From Agarivorans gilvus (GTDB lineage: Bacteria > Pseudomonadota > Gammaproteobacteria > Enterobacterales > Celerinatantimonadaceae), in NCBI RefSeq assembly GCF_001420915.1, contig NZ_CP013021.1, forward strand, positions 4,002,501 to 4,066,500: a stretch of DNA of 64,000 bases, given 5' to 3'. Every line of letters starts with the position of its first letter. The stretch's first letter is position 1. Below are positions 23,428-32,383 of the stretch, one piece after another. Under the pieces are notes generated by a model. That model had not been told where the DNA came from. It did not search any database and saw only the letters and a list, made by a program, of their open reading frames with translations. Made by a program: the position numbers and the translations under genes.

Positions 23428-23900
23428 ATGACTGTTAAATCTTTGGAGTTGCTGGTTCCGCCGCCATTATGGTTGTTGTTGTGCGCCATAGTGGCCTACG
23501 GCTTAGCCAAGCTACACGGCTTGTTAGGCTTAACTTTATTACCACCAGCCATCTTGCTGCTACGTTGGCCTTTGTTATTGGTGGCGGGGTTTATTGCGCT
23601 GCTGAGTTTGCTGGGTTTTATTCGAAAACACACTACCATTAACCCCCATCACCCTGAACGTAGCCAGCACCTTGTGGTGGGGGCTTGTATCGTTTTAGCC
23701 GTAATCCAATGTATTTGAGCTTGTTAATGTTATTGCTTGTTTGGTGCTTGCATTTGCAAAGTTACTCGGCCTTGTTGAGTTGTGGCTTATTTATGTTTTT
23801 GCTGACTCATTTTCAAATTAAGCCAGAAGAAAGGGCCCTTGCGCGCCACTTTGGAGAGCGCTATTTGCAATATTGTCGTAGAACTCGCCGCTGGATTTAG
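23428..23900 (+). CDS. Isoprenylcysteine carboxyl methyltransferase-like membrane protein, frameshifted
   Basis: The N-terminal part (four hydrophobic helices, RKHTTINPHHPERSQHLVVG) and the C-terminal part (LYRFSRNPMYLSLLMLLL, HFQIKPEERALARHFGERY) are together a complete ICMT/PEMT-type enzyme of about 157 residues, with the RNPMY and EE cofactor motifs. They lie in different frames. Restoring one G to the G5 run at 23679-23683 gives VVGGLYRFSRNPM in one frame. Relatives methylate isoprenyl-Cys or lipid amines; the substrate here is unknown. Confidence 0.8.
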
Positions 23901-24086
23901 CATTTTCTACTTTTTATTAAGCAGCTTAAGTGAGTTTAACTTGGCAATCTAGAGACTTGGAGTAGACTGTTGATAGGTGCATTATGTGATCTAGATCTCC
24001 TTTTGTTTAAGTGAAAAGCTTTGCAGCCTTGCTGTTAAGCGGCGGACTAGGGATAACTAGCACAGATTTTTTAGAGTAAGCTAAAT

Positions 24087-26750
24087 ATGGCTAATCCAAT
24101 TTCAGCGCGTAAGGCTTGGGTGAAGGGTTCTTTACCCCTCGCAGAGTATGCCGCTTCTTGTAATCAAGCCCAACTTCAGGCTTTGTCTCCACAACTACGT
24201 AAGCTTCGGCAAAATGGTGTTGACGCCATTGTGGTACCGGTGCATTGGCGCTATCTGGCGCCGTTTTGTGCCGAGCAGTTAGCCCAAGCCGAAAGTTGGG
24301 AGGCACTTAAGCGTTTGTCGCAACATTTATTGGGACATGGCTTTAAGTTGCAATATCAGTTGTTTTTTTCTTCCGATACTCAACAAGGCGTGGAGCAGCG
24401 TTTGCCTGACTGGTTCTGGGGTTCGATGTTGGCGAAACTACCCGCCACAAAGAGCGCCGATGCGATCAAGTACGTCAACCAATTTGGCCGAGATAATACC
24501 CAAAGTCCTAGTTTATGGGCTGGCGCTGGTTTATTGGAAATGTTCGGCGAATGGATGGATAACTTTGCCCAGCAGATGCAAGAATTTGCGGCTAACTGTG
24601 ATGTGGTTTTTCTAGGCTTAGGCCCTGACGGTGAAGCATGTTTTCCTTGGGGAGAGCGTGATGCTCAGGCTATTTATCAAAGTTTTAGCCCTACTGCTTT
24701 GGCTGCTTTAGCCGCCGACATGGAGCAACAATACGGTTCGAAACAAGCTTGGTTGAGCCTTTGGGAGCTAAATGCAGAGCAGCCTTGGCCTCAGCAACTC
24801 AGTGATAACTTAGCCGATTGCTACCAGCGTAAAACGAGTTCTACCTGCTTTAAAGAATTTAACCTTTGGTATGCGCAAAATTGGCAACAATTTGTGGGTG
24901 GCTTTCTCGCCATTGCTGAAGCGAGTTTTGCAAAGCAGTGGGCACACAGCAAATTGGCACTGAATATTCCGTTGCCGGGTATGAGTGCTAGCGATCATCC
25001 TTGGCTGGCCTGTTTAACAGGCTTAAATCCGCAGCCGTGGTTAGAGCGCTCACAGCTTTTAGACTATCAGTTGGCCCAGTTAAGTTATTGGAATAAGCAA
25101 GCGCAAAACCGCTTAATGGTAGTGGTCAGTGGTGCGGAATCTAGCCATGCCTCACGACAAAACCAAGGCTTGTTTAATGCTTTGAAAGAACTAGCCATTC
25201 CAGCCTTAGTTCAAAATGCTCAGCCGCAGGCTTTAGCCAGCCATCCGGGTTGGGATCAACTGTATCATTCGGTATTACATGGCAGCGCTTTTCAGGGCTG
25301 GCTATTTAACGACATGTCGCAGCTTAATGAGCAGTCTATTGTGCAGGGGCGTTTATCACAGCTGAATAAGTTTAAGTACCAGCACAGCGAGACACGTCAG
25401 CTAGGTAAGAAGCAATTCCGAGTGATGGGACCCTTGCACCTTAAAGTGGCGAACCAAAAACAATTGCTGGAAGAAGAAAACTGGGTGCAGTTTGAAGAGC
25501 AGTTGCGTGAATTGCGCAGTACTGGGGTGACCGCTATTTCCACCGATATTTGGTGGGGCTTGGTTGAAGGGGATAAACCCGGTAAATTTGACTGGAGTTA
25601 TTACGACAGGGTAGTGGCCTTATTAAAACGCTTAGGCCTGCAATGGGTGCCGATTTTGTCTTTCCATCAGGCTGGCGGCAACGTTAATGACGACTTCATG
25701 CAAGCGATTCCCCTATGGCTTTGGGGGCGGCTGCTAGAAAGCCATGATCAACTCAACTCGGTGCAGGACTTACAGTATGTATCGGAGACCGGTGATGCCT
25801 CTATGGAGTATGTATCACTGTGGGCCGATGAGTTTGTGATGCCTTATTATCAACGCTTCATGGAGGCCTTTAAGCAGCATTACATTAATAAAGCCAGCTT
25901 AATGGATGAAATTAACGTGAGCTTAGGCCCTGCGGGTGAGTTGCGTTATCCAAGCTACAATGCCCATGACTGGGGCAATTACCCCAACCGTGGTACTTTG
26001 CAATGTTATAGCCGCTTAGCCAAACAAGACTGGCTGGCTTACTTAAAGGCGAAGTTCCATAGCATTAGTACCTTAAATGCGAGTTTTGGCTTTACTTGGG
26101 AAAACTTTGAGCAGGCCGAGATCCCCGATGCTAACTGGTTGTTTAGCCATAAGCGTTATATTCACAATGCTTGGGCGCGTGAGTTTTTAAGCTGGTATCA
26201 CCAAGCCTTGGTGGCGCATGGTCGGCGTATTTTTGAAAGCGCATTAGCGGTATTTGAAGATGAGGCCTTTGGCCAGGTGCCAATTGGCATCAAAATTCCT
26301 GGTATTCACTGGGTGGTGAGTGACCCTGAATTGCCCCGTGCAGCTGAGATAACTGCGGGTTTGATTGCGGTTCACCCTACTTTAAATAGCAGTAATCAGC
26401 AGGAATACTTAGGTTTGTTAAAAGGCTTATTGCCTGAAGGTAAGCAATCTCGAGCGGCTATACACTTCACCTGCTTGGAAATGATCAATAAAGATTATGA
26501 GGGTTACTCACGTGCTGCCGATTTGGTTGATTGGATGGCCGATGCCGCCGATGAGTGCCAAGTTGCGCTAATGGGAGAAAACGCGCTAGCCGGTGAGCTC
26601 TACGGTGAGCAGGGGTGGAGGCAAATGGCCAGAGCCTTAAACCGCTCGCCAGGTTACGACGGTTTAACCTTACTGCGAATGCAAAACTTCTTCGACGATG
26701 AGCCTACACCGAGACGTGAACTGAAGAAGCTGATTGACCGCATTTCATGA
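24087..26750 (+). CDS. Tandem glycoside hydrolase family 14 (beta-amylase-like) protein
   Basis: An 887-residue cytoplasmic protein. Residues about 445-887 are a GH14 domain: STDIWWGLVEG, ILSFHQAGGNVND, LGPAGELRYPSYN with acid Glu618, and IHFTCLEMINKD with base Glu798. Residues 1-430 look like a second, strongly diverged copy: VVPVHWRYLAP, LGPDGEACFPWGE with Glu183, and VVSGAESS with Glu351, but SFHQAGGNVND is replaced by LFFSSDTQQGVEQ. GH14 enzymes release beta-maltose from alpha-glucans. With no signal peptide it would act on internal glycogen or imported maltodextrin, which fits with glgCA in the same region. The N-terminal half may be inactive or bind substrate. Confidence 0.85.
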   Translation: MANPISARKAWVKGSLPLAEYAASCNQAQLQALSPQLRKLRQNGVDAIVVPVHWRYLAPFCAEQLAQAESWEALKRLSQHLLGHGFKLQYQLFFSSDTQQGVEQRLPDWFWGSMLAKLPATKSADAIKYVNQFGRDNTQSPSLWAGAGLLEMFGEWMDNFAQQMQEFAANCDVVFLGLGPDGEACFPWGERDAQAIYQSFSPTALAALAADMEQQYGSKQAWLSLWELNAEQPWPQQLSDNLADCYQRKTSSTCFKEFNLWYAQNWQQFVGGFLAIAEASFAKQWAHSKLALNIPLPGMSASDHPWLACLTGLNPQPWLERSQLLDYQLAQLSYWNKQAQNRLMVVVSGAESSHASRQNQGLFNALKELAIPALVQNAQPQALASHPGWDQLYHSVLHGSAFQGWLFNDMSQLNEQSIVQGRLSQLNKFKYQHSETRQLGKKQFRVMGPLHLKVANQKQLLEEENWVQFEEQLRELRSTGVTAISTDIWWGLVEGDKPGKFDWSYYDRVVALLKRLGLQWVPILSFHQAGGNVNDDFMQAIPLWLWGRLLESHDQLNSVQDLQYVSETGDASMEYVSLWADEFVMPYYQRFMEAFKQHYINKASLMDEINVSLGPAGELRYPSYNAHDWGNYPNRGTLQCYSRLAKQDWLAYLKAKFHSISTLNASFGFTWENFEQAEIPDANWLFSHKRYIHNAWAREFLSWYHQALVAHGRRIFESALAVFEDEAFGQVPIGIKIPGIHWVVSDPELPRAAEITAGLIAVHPTLNSSNQQEYLGLLKGLLPEGKQSRAAIHFTCLEMINKDYEGYSRAADLVDWMADAADECQVALMGENALAGELYGEQGWRQMARALNRSPGYDGLTLLRMQNFFDDEPTPRRELKKLIDRIS

Positions 26751-26771
26751 TGGCTTAATCCAGTTAAATCT

Positions 26772-26801
26772 AAAGCGCAGGTATTCACTGCGCTTTTTTT
26801 T
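26772..26801 (+). terminator. Intrinsic terminator of the GH14 gene
   Basis: AAAGCGCAG and CTGCGCTTT form a perfect 9-bp stem with a 7-base loop, followed by a T-run. Confidence 0.9.
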
Positions 26802-26948
26802 GCCGCCGCTAGACCAGACAACTGTATATAGGTGATGCTGGTAACTCAACTTGGCTTAGGCTGGTTTTTCTGGTGTGTAGGCGTGGCCGAATGCGGTGAA
26901 TTATTTTAGTATTGGACGCTATTTATTGAAGAGTTAAAGGAACAAAAC

Positions 26949-27713
26949 ATGCGTTTAGTATCGTGGAATGTAAATGGGATCAGAGCGGTGATGAAGAAAG
27001 ACTTTTTAGCCTCGCTTGAATCCATGCAAACCGATGTATTGTGTCTACAGGAAACGAAAGCGCAGGATGAGCAAGTGCTTGCTGCTCTAGCAGAGTTAGA
27101 CGGTTACCATATCTACAGTAACTCGGCCGAGAAAAAAGGTTACTCGGGGACTGCCATTTTAACCAAGCAGCAACCACTCAACGTGGAATACGATATGGGC
27201 ATTGCTGAACACGACCAAGAAGGCCGCGTGATTGCAGCGGAATATGCAGATTTTATTTTGGTGACAGTTTATACGCCCAACTCTGGCAGTGAGCTTAAAC
27301 GCTTAGATTACCGCCAGCAGTGGGATGCTGATTTTCTGGCTTACTTAAAAGGCCTAGAACAGCGCAAGCCGGTGTTGGTGTGTGGGGACTTAAACGTGGC
27401 TCATAAAGATATCGATTTAGCGCGTCCTAAACCCAACTACAATAAAAGTGCCGGTTATATGCAAGCCGAGATTGACGGCATCGACAATCTGACTAGCGCA
27501 GGATTCGTTGATACCTTCCGCTTAAAAAAACAAGATCAGGTAAAATATAGCTGGTGGAGTTACCGAGCCGGTGCGCGTGGCCGTAACATAGGCTGGAGAA
27601 TTGATTATTTCTTGGTAAGCGAAGCCTTTGCCGACAAGGTTAGCGATGCGGATATTCTAACTGACATTATGGGCTCTGATCACTGCCCGGTGCAGGTTGA
27701 TTTAGCCTTATAA
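26949..27713 (+). CDS. xthA: Exodeoxyribonuclease III (AP endonuclease)
   Basis: A 254-residue EEP-fold nuclease for base excision repair of abasic sites and 3'-blocked ends. It has SWNVNGIRA at the N-terminus, the metal-binding Glu in LCLQETK, the TVYTPNSG catalytic loop, GDLNVAHKDIDL, and SDHCPVQV at the C-terminus. AAAGGAAC precedes the ATG. It is a single-gene unit with a terminator at 27727. Confidence 0.93.
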   Translation: MRLVSWNVNGIRAVMKKDFLASLESMQTDVLCLQETKAQDEQVLAALAELDGYHIYSNSAEKKGYSGTAILTKQQPLNVEYDMGIAEHDQEGRVIAAEYADFILVTVYTPNSGSELKRLDYRQQWDADFLAYLKGLEQRKPVLVCGDLNVAHKDIDLARPKPNYNKSAGYMQAEIDGIDNLTSAGFVDTFRLKKQDQVKYSWWSYRAGARGRNIGWRIDYFLVSEAFADKVSDADILTDIMGSDHCPVQVDLAL

Positions 27714-27726
27714 TGATTGTTATTAG

Positions 27727-27774
27727 CAGTAATAAGTGGCGGCTAATAGCTTAACTGGTCGCTACTTATTACTG
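27727..27774 (+). terminator. Hairpin after xthA
   Basis: CAGTAATAAGTGGCG and CGCTACTTATTACTG pair over 15 positions with a single mismatch and a loop of about 18 bases. The following T-run is weak. Confidence 0.6.
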
Positions 27775-27796
27775 TTTAGGGGGATTCAAACAGCAG

Positions 27797-28809
27797 ATGC
27801 TTAAGCTAAACAAAATGAAAAGTATTCCCGATCCCAAGCATTACGACATTGTGCCGCCCGATATGAATTATCGTTATTTTGAGGCACTACAAGCTCAGCC
27901 TTTTGAGCGGGATAACTGTGCATTTTCTTTGGTTAATGCTAGCTGGTTGGCTGATTGTTCGCTGCTGGCTTATTGCCATCCCGGCTTTGCCCGCATGGCC
28001 TATCGTTTAGCGGGTTTTGAGCAGTTTGATTTTTTTCAAGGTACTGGCACCGAGTGTATGGCTGCGGCTAATCAAGAGCTGTTAATTATTAGCTTTCGAG
28101 GCACTGAGCTGAAGTCTTTCTCTGCCTTACATGAGTTACGCAGCGACCTAAATATTCTACCGGTTAATTTTAGCCAAGGCGGGCGAGTGCATGCTGGCTT
28201 TCAAAAAGCCTTAGATGAAATATGGGATGGTGAGCTAGGCTTAGGTCGGTTTATTCAACAGCAAATTAAGGATTATCCGCAACGCGCTATTTGGATGACT
28301 GGACATAGTTTGGGGGCGCTTTGGCTAACCTATGTTTTGCTAAAACGCCAGAGGCCACCGGCTTGTATCTGTTTGGTAGCCCGCGAGTGGGTGACCATGA
28401 TTTTGTGCAAAGCCTACAACAACGGCCGATATGGCGGGTAGAACATGGCCGTGACCCTATTCCTTTATTACCGCCTAAACTATCTTCGGTGAAGTTTCAT
28501 TTCGAAAGCTGTGGTGAATTAGTCTACCTTCAAGCAGAACAGCCGATTGCTCATCGGCGGCCCCAGCTAAGCGCTGGTGAGTTTAAGGATTTACTCTTAG
28601 ATACCTTGCAAGTTCAGCATCAACGCAGCAAGCGATTGGCGCTAGACTTAGTGGAAATCAATCAACATCTACTGGATTCTTTCAAGGAATGGCAGGCTAA
28701 TTTCAAGCATTTACAAGCTAATGCCGGGATTAGCTTTAGTGATCACATGCCCATATATTATGCCACCATTTTAGCTAACAAGCTGTTGTTGGCTAAACAA
28801 TCCGATTAA
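27797..28809 (+). CDS. Lipase family (class 3, alpha/beta hydrolase) protein, frameshifted
   Basis: The first frame carries IISFRGTELKSFSALHELRSD and ends its homology in MTGHSLGA, the nucleophile elbow. The second frame resumes with LANLCFAKTPEATGLYLFGSPRVGD and the late DPIPLLPP catalytic-Asp region. Adding one G to the G5 run at 28312-28316 joins them as GHSLGGALANL, the expected lipase-3 elbow, giving about 337 residues. There is no signal peptide. The likely reaction is ester hydrolysis with unknown substrate. Confidence 0.82.
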
Positions 28810-28921
28810 GCGCCAAATCTGCAAGGCAGCTCAAAGCAGCTGTAAGTTAGCGCCACTATAATTAAATTAAGCAGTTAGCCTCTAATTACTGCTACGGTAA
28901 ATAGTGAACACGGACTAAGCC

Positions 28922-29305
28922 ATGATGAATCGTCAAGTTAGTACCTTTATGCAGAGCTATGTGGTGGGTGTTGAGCTGGATGACAGCGTAGAGCAGGTTT
29001 GCCAAATTTTGGATCAACATCACTTGCATTGTGTGCCGGTTTTCACGCCAGACAAACAGGTTTTTGGGGTAATTAGTGCTAGCGATTTAGTGCATTTTGC
29101 TACCTTACATGATGACCCTAAGCAACAGCGAGCTTGGGAAGTCTGTACCCATAAGGTGGTTACCGTGAATGCGTCGATGAGCGCAAGACAAGCGGCTGAA
29201 CTGATGGTTGAGCAAAAAATCCACCATTTATTGGTGATGAATCAGCAGCACATTGTGGGCATTGTCTCATCGCTGGATTTGATTCAAGCCTGTTTACTCG
29301 ACTAA
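28922..29305 (+). CDS. CBS-domain protein
   Basis: A 127-residue protein made of two CBS motifs (about 5-60 and 68-125; FGVISASDLVHFATLHD and VGIVSSLDLIQA). Such pairs bind adenine nucleotides and act as stand-alone sensors. No effector domain is fused. It precedes a small membrane protein by 18 bases. Confidence 0.88.
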   Translation: MMNRQVSTFMQSYVVGVELDDSVEQVCQILDQHHLHCVPVFTPDKQVFGVISASDLVHFATLHDDPKQQRAWEVCTHKVVTVNASMSARQAAELMVEQKIHHLLVMNQQHIVGIVSSLDLIQACLLD

Positions 29306-29323
29306 CAAAGCTAAGGAAGACAA

Positions 29324-29512
29324 GTGGATAAGCAAGCAAAAGATAAGCCCTTAAACGATCGAAGCACTTGGGCCATTGGCGGCGGTACTCTTTTGGGCCT
29401 AGGTATTGGGCTGGTGATACTGCCTTATTCGGCTTTGGGTTTTGTGGGGGCTTTGATAGCCGGTCTTGGTTTAGGCTTGATTATTAGCGCGATACTGTCG
29501 ACGCGTTGCTAA
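29324..29512 (+). CDS. Small two-helix membrane protein of unknown function
   Basis: 62 residues with two Gly-rich hydrophobic helices (about 17-34 and 39-58; IGGGTLLGLGIGLVIL). It starts with GTG after AAGGAAG. It is probably co-transcribed with the CBS gene. Its last 16 codons are repeated, imperfectly, in the duplicated segment at 29711. Confidence 0.6.
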   Translation: MDKQAKDKPLNDRSTWAIGGGTLLGLGIGLVILPYSALGFVGALIAGLGLGLIISAILSTRC

Positions 29513-29710
29513 AGCTAGAAAAAACGCAGCTCAGGACTGCGTTTTAGTTTACGGAAGGCTTATTTCACTCGGCACAAAAAGCCTTTTAAGTAGTGGCCTT
29601 CGGGATAGGGGCCGGCTACAGGATGATCTTCTGCCTGTTCTAAAGTTTTCAAAAACTGCATTTCTCGCCCTGCATCAATGGCCGCATCGGCAACAATTTT
29701 TTGAAACTCG
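29465..29710. repeat. 246-bp tandem duplication, unit A
   Basis: Contains the true 3' end of the small membrane protein gene, a terminator and a copy of the last 49 codons of rlmI on the minus strand. It matches unit B at 29711-29956 in the same orientation with a period of 246 bases. The rlmI fragment is 100 percent identical at protein level to the real C-terminus; the base changes between copies are synonymous. Confidence 0.92.
29521..29545. terminator. Bidirectional terminator, unit A
   Basis: AAAACGCAG and CTGCGTTTT form a 9-bp stem with a 7-base loop just after the small membrane protein gene. Confidence 0.8.
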
Positions 29711-29956
29711 CTTGGTTTAGGCTTGATTATTAGGGTAATTCTGTCGACGCGTTGCAAAAGCTATAAAAAACGCAGCGTTAAGCTGCGTTTTGGATTTGCT
29801 GAGGGCCTATTTTACTCTACACAAAAAGCCTTTTAAGTAGTGGCCTTCGGGATAGGGGCCGGCTACAGGATGATCTTCTGCCTGTTCTAAAGTTTTCAGA
29901 AACTGCATTTCTCGGCCGGCATCAATGGCCGCATCGGCAACAATTTTTTGAAATAA
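29711..29956. repeat. 246-bp tandem duplication, unit B
   Basis: Contains a decayed copy of the small membrane protein 3' end (about 29711-29760), a terminator and the real 3' end of rlmI. The non-coding part differs from unit A by several substitutions and indels. Confidence 0.92.
29767..29791. terminator. Bidirectional terminator of rlmI, unit B
   Basis: AAAACGCAGC and GCTGCGTTTT form a perfect 10-bp stem with a 5-base loop and T/A runs on both sides. Confidence 0.85.
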
Positions 29957-30997
29957 ACTAGTGGGCATTAAGCCGGAGCAGGAATAAGTAAACAGCAAGC
30001 CACCGGGGCGCAGCATTTGCAGAGCCAAACGGTTAATGTCTTTGTAACCTCGGCTGGCTCGGTTAAGGCTGGCTTTGCTATCAACAAACTTAGGTGGGTC
30101 TAGCACGATAATATCGAACTGCTCGTCACCATCTCGGTAGCTGCGTAGCTGCTTAAATACATCGGCATTAAGCTGGGTAATTTTGCTGCTGTCTAAGCCA
30201 TTTAAACTAACATTTTGCGCGGCTATTTCTAAAGCCGCGTCAGACACATCTACGTTAACGACTTTTTTGGCGCCACCCGCTAGGGCATAAGTGCCAAAGC
30301 CGCCGGTATAACAGAAGCAATTGAGTAGCTTTTTGCCTTTGGCCATTTGCCCAACGAGGCGGCGGTTATTGCGTTGGTCGAGGTAGTAGCCGGTTTTATG
30401 GCCGGTTTCTACATTGATTAATAGCCGTAAACCATTTTCTTCAATTTCCATGGGTTGAGCGGGAAGCTCTCCATGAATCAAACCTTGTTGGGATTCTAAG
30501 CCTTCCTTCTTACGCACATCCACATCGGAACGCTCGTAAATGCAGTCTTCTGGGAAGCAGTGTTTTAGCGCTTCGATTAAGTTGGCGCGTTGAAATTCGG
30601 CGCCTGCACTGAGTAGCTGAATCACCAATACATTGGCGTAGCGGTCGATGGTAATGCCGGGCAGTCCATCGTTTTCACCCGCCACCACTCGATAAGCATT
30701 GGTAGAGGCAAACTCTGGCAAAATGCTACGTGCGGCTTGAGCCTGCTGTAAGCGCTCGATAAAAAACGCTTGGTCGATAGGCTGGTGTTGGTCAAAGCTC
30801 CAAACACGGGCTCTAATTTGCGATTCTGGAGAATAGGCGGCAATGGCAAGGAACTTCCCTTCGGCGCTGTAAACTTCAACGGTTTCGCCAGCTAGCGGTT
30901 TGCCCGACACTTTATGAATACCGTTTGAGAATATCCATGGGTGGCGACGCAGTAGGGCTTTGTCGCGCTTGGCTTTTAGGGTGATGATACCGCTCAT
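29807..30997 (-). CDS. rlmI: 23S rRNA (cytosine-1962-C5)-methyltransferase
   Basis: A 396-residue RlmI with an N-terminal PUA domain (LRRHPWIFSNGIHKVSG), a linker, and a Rossmann methyltransferase domain with LLNCFCYTGGFGTYAL (SAM site), NVDVSDAALEIA, IIVLDPPKFV and the catalytic Cys in FTYSCSG. It methylates C1962 of 23S rRNA. Its promoter appears to lie inside an inverted repeat at 31027-31065. The last 49 codons are duplicated downstream. Confidence 0.93.
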   Translation of the reverse strand: MSGIITLKAKRDKALLRRHPWIFSNGIHKVSGKPLAGETVEVYSAEGKFLAIAAYSPESQIRARVWSFDQHQPIDQAFFIERLQQAQAARSILPEFASTNAYRVVAGENDGLPGITIDRYANVLVIQLLSAGAEFQRANLIEALKHCFPEDCIYERSDVDVRKKEGLESQQGLIHGELPAQPMEIEENGLRLLINVETGHKTGYYLDQRNNRRLVGQMAKGKKLLNCFCYTGGFGTYALAGGAKKVVNVDVSDAALEIAAQNVSLNGLDSSKITQLNADVFKQLRSYRDGDEQFDIIVLDPPKFVDSKASLNRASRGYKDINRLALQMLRPGGLLFTYSCSGLMPTSLFQKIVADAAIDAGREMQFLKTLEQAEDHPVAGPYPEGHYLKGFLCRVK

Positions 30998-31026
30998 AAT
31001 GTTTGTCCTAGTTACTAATGCCGCGC

Positions 31027-31065
31027 ATTATAGACATCTACTTGAGCTTGACCAAGTAGATGTCT
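31027..31065 (-). promoter_or_regulatory. rlmI promoter embedded in a 13-bp inverted repeat
   Basis: On the minus strand TTGGTC (31050-31055) and TATAAT (31027-31032) are spaced by exactly 17 bases. The same segment is a perfect inverted repeat, AGACATCTACTTG (31032-31044) with CAAGTAGATGTCT (31053-31065). The repeat could be an operator or the terminator stem of the upstream gst gene (no T-run follows). Confidence 0.6.
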
Positions 31066-31128
31066 GCGGTTTATTCAAGATTATCCCAGCGAGGCTAGCT
31101 TGTTTGGCTAAAAATGGGAGTAGTTTTT

Positions 31129-31761
31129 TTATAGCTTGGCCATGGCTTTGCCATTCATTTCTTTTTCTAGCGCATGGTTTAAGGCTGGGCGCTGGCTGGT
31201 GCGCTTGCGGTAATTCATTAATTTTTCAGGCAGAGTTTGCTGAAAGCTTACCGCCCAATTGAGGGTATGGCATAGCAGTATATCGGCGACGCTGAATTGT
31301 TCACCTAACAAATACCCGCTCTCGGGGATCCAGCCTTCGGCGATAGCAGCAGCTTGATTAAATTCCCAAGTGGCGGTGTCTATCATTTCAACAATGCGTT
31401 GTTCTTCGGGAAGGGCAAAGCGGTGCTTACCCATACTCCATAGGGCTTGCTCTAGCTCGGTGGTGGTAAAACTTATCCAGCGGTGATGTAGGGCAGAGGC
31501 TTCACTGCCAGGCTTCGGAAGAAATTGCGGGCCGTATTTCTCGGCCAGATATAAACAAATGGCGGCGGATTCACTGAGCACTAGGTCGCCATCTTTTAGC
31601 GCTGGAACCTTACCGCAAGGGTTGAGCGCCAGAAACTCTTCACTGCGCTGTTCGCCAGCTTGAAAGTTAACATAGTGATAGTGCCAATCTAAGCCTAGTT
31701 CTTCCAGCATCCAAGAAACACGAAGTGAGCGCGAGCGCGGTAAGCCGTATAAGGTGATCAT
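31129..31761 (-). CDS. Glutathione S-transferase
   Basis: A 210-residue GST with the thioredoxin-fold N-terminal domain (ITLYGLPRSRSLRVSWMLEE, NPCGKVPALKDGDLVLSESAAICLYLAEKY, including the SES glutathione-binding turn) and a helical C-terminal domain. The SRSLRVSW segment is typical of beta or zeta-like bacterial GSTs. It conjugates or transfers glutathione; the substrate is unknown. Confidence 0.9.
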   Translation of the reverse strand: MITLYGLPRSRSLRVSWMLEELGLDWHYHYVNFQAGEQRSEEFLALNPCGKVPALKDGDLVLSESAAICLYLAEKYGPQFLPKPGSEASALHHRWISFTTTELEQALWSMGKHRFALPEEQRIVEMIDTATWEFNQAAAIAEGWIPESGYLLGEQFSVADILLCHTLNWAVSFQQTLPEKLMNYRKRTSQRPALNHALEKEMNGKAMAKL

Positions 31762-31889
31762 TACTACTGTCCTTTAAAAGATTGTCATAGGCACTGTATA
31801 AAGTAGTTGTTTATGAAGTACTAAGCGAGTTTTTGTTATAAGTTGAAAGTCGCTAGAGTGGTGCTTAAATCTAAGTTTATGCTCTGTGA

Positions 31890-32207
31890 TTATAGCCCGT
31901 AGTCGCGTTCAACTTTGGCAATGCGTACTTTAAACTCGGCATACCAAGTATTGCGCCCCTGTATTTGAGCCTGTTGATGCTCTGCGTTTAACTTCCAGTT
32001 TTTTATCGCGTCTAGATCTGACCAATAGGAAACGCTAATGCCTGTTTCTTCTCTGGCCGATTCAAAACCTAAAAAGCCTGGTTGTTGTTCGGCCAGTTCT
32101 AGCATTCGCTTAGCGGCTTGCTGATAGCCTTGCTCTACCTCTGCTCGAACAGAAGTAAAAATAACCGCGTAATAGGGCGGCTTTGGGGTAGTGGCAATGC
32201 TTGACAT
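31890..32207 (-). CDS. Antibiotic biosynthesis monooxygenase (ABM) domain protein
   Basis: A 105-residue dimeric ferredoxin-like ABM protein: YYAVIFTSVRAEVEQGYQQA, MLELAEQQPGFLGFESAREE, and ISVSYWSDLDAIKNWKLNAEH. The ATG at 32207 has AAGGAG five bases upstream, while a frame extending to 32291 adds a hydrophobic stretch that would only mimic a signal peptide. Relatives are small oxygenases or dimeric stress proteins. Confidence 0.82.
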   Translation of the reverse strand: MSSIATTPKPPYYAVIFTSVRAEVEQGYQQAAKRMLELAEQQPGFLGFESAREETGISVSYWSDLDAIKNWKLNAEHQQAQIQGRNTWYAEFKVRIAKVERDYGL

Positions 32208-32383
32208 GAGGGCTCCTTGAGCTGTTACTACTGCAAATAACAGGCAAAAGCTTAACCTAAGCGAGCGAAAGTTCAATTGAATTGTCTTCACTCAGAGCAA
32301 CTGGCTTAGAGCGAGTCTTGAGCGGTTTATTCGCCGCTCAATAAGATGCAGCAAGCGCTGAACTGCGCTTGCTAGTGTGAGGT

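Noticed and set aside
23428..23900. Calling the frameshifted ICMT, lipase, tas, UDG and glcB genes true pseudogenes
   Set aside because: Each has a single one-base loss and no other damage; sequencing error is at least as likely.
29560..29757. 65-codon minus-strand ORF as a gene
   Set aside because: It is the detached rlmI 3' fragment inside duplicated unit A, with no start region of its own.
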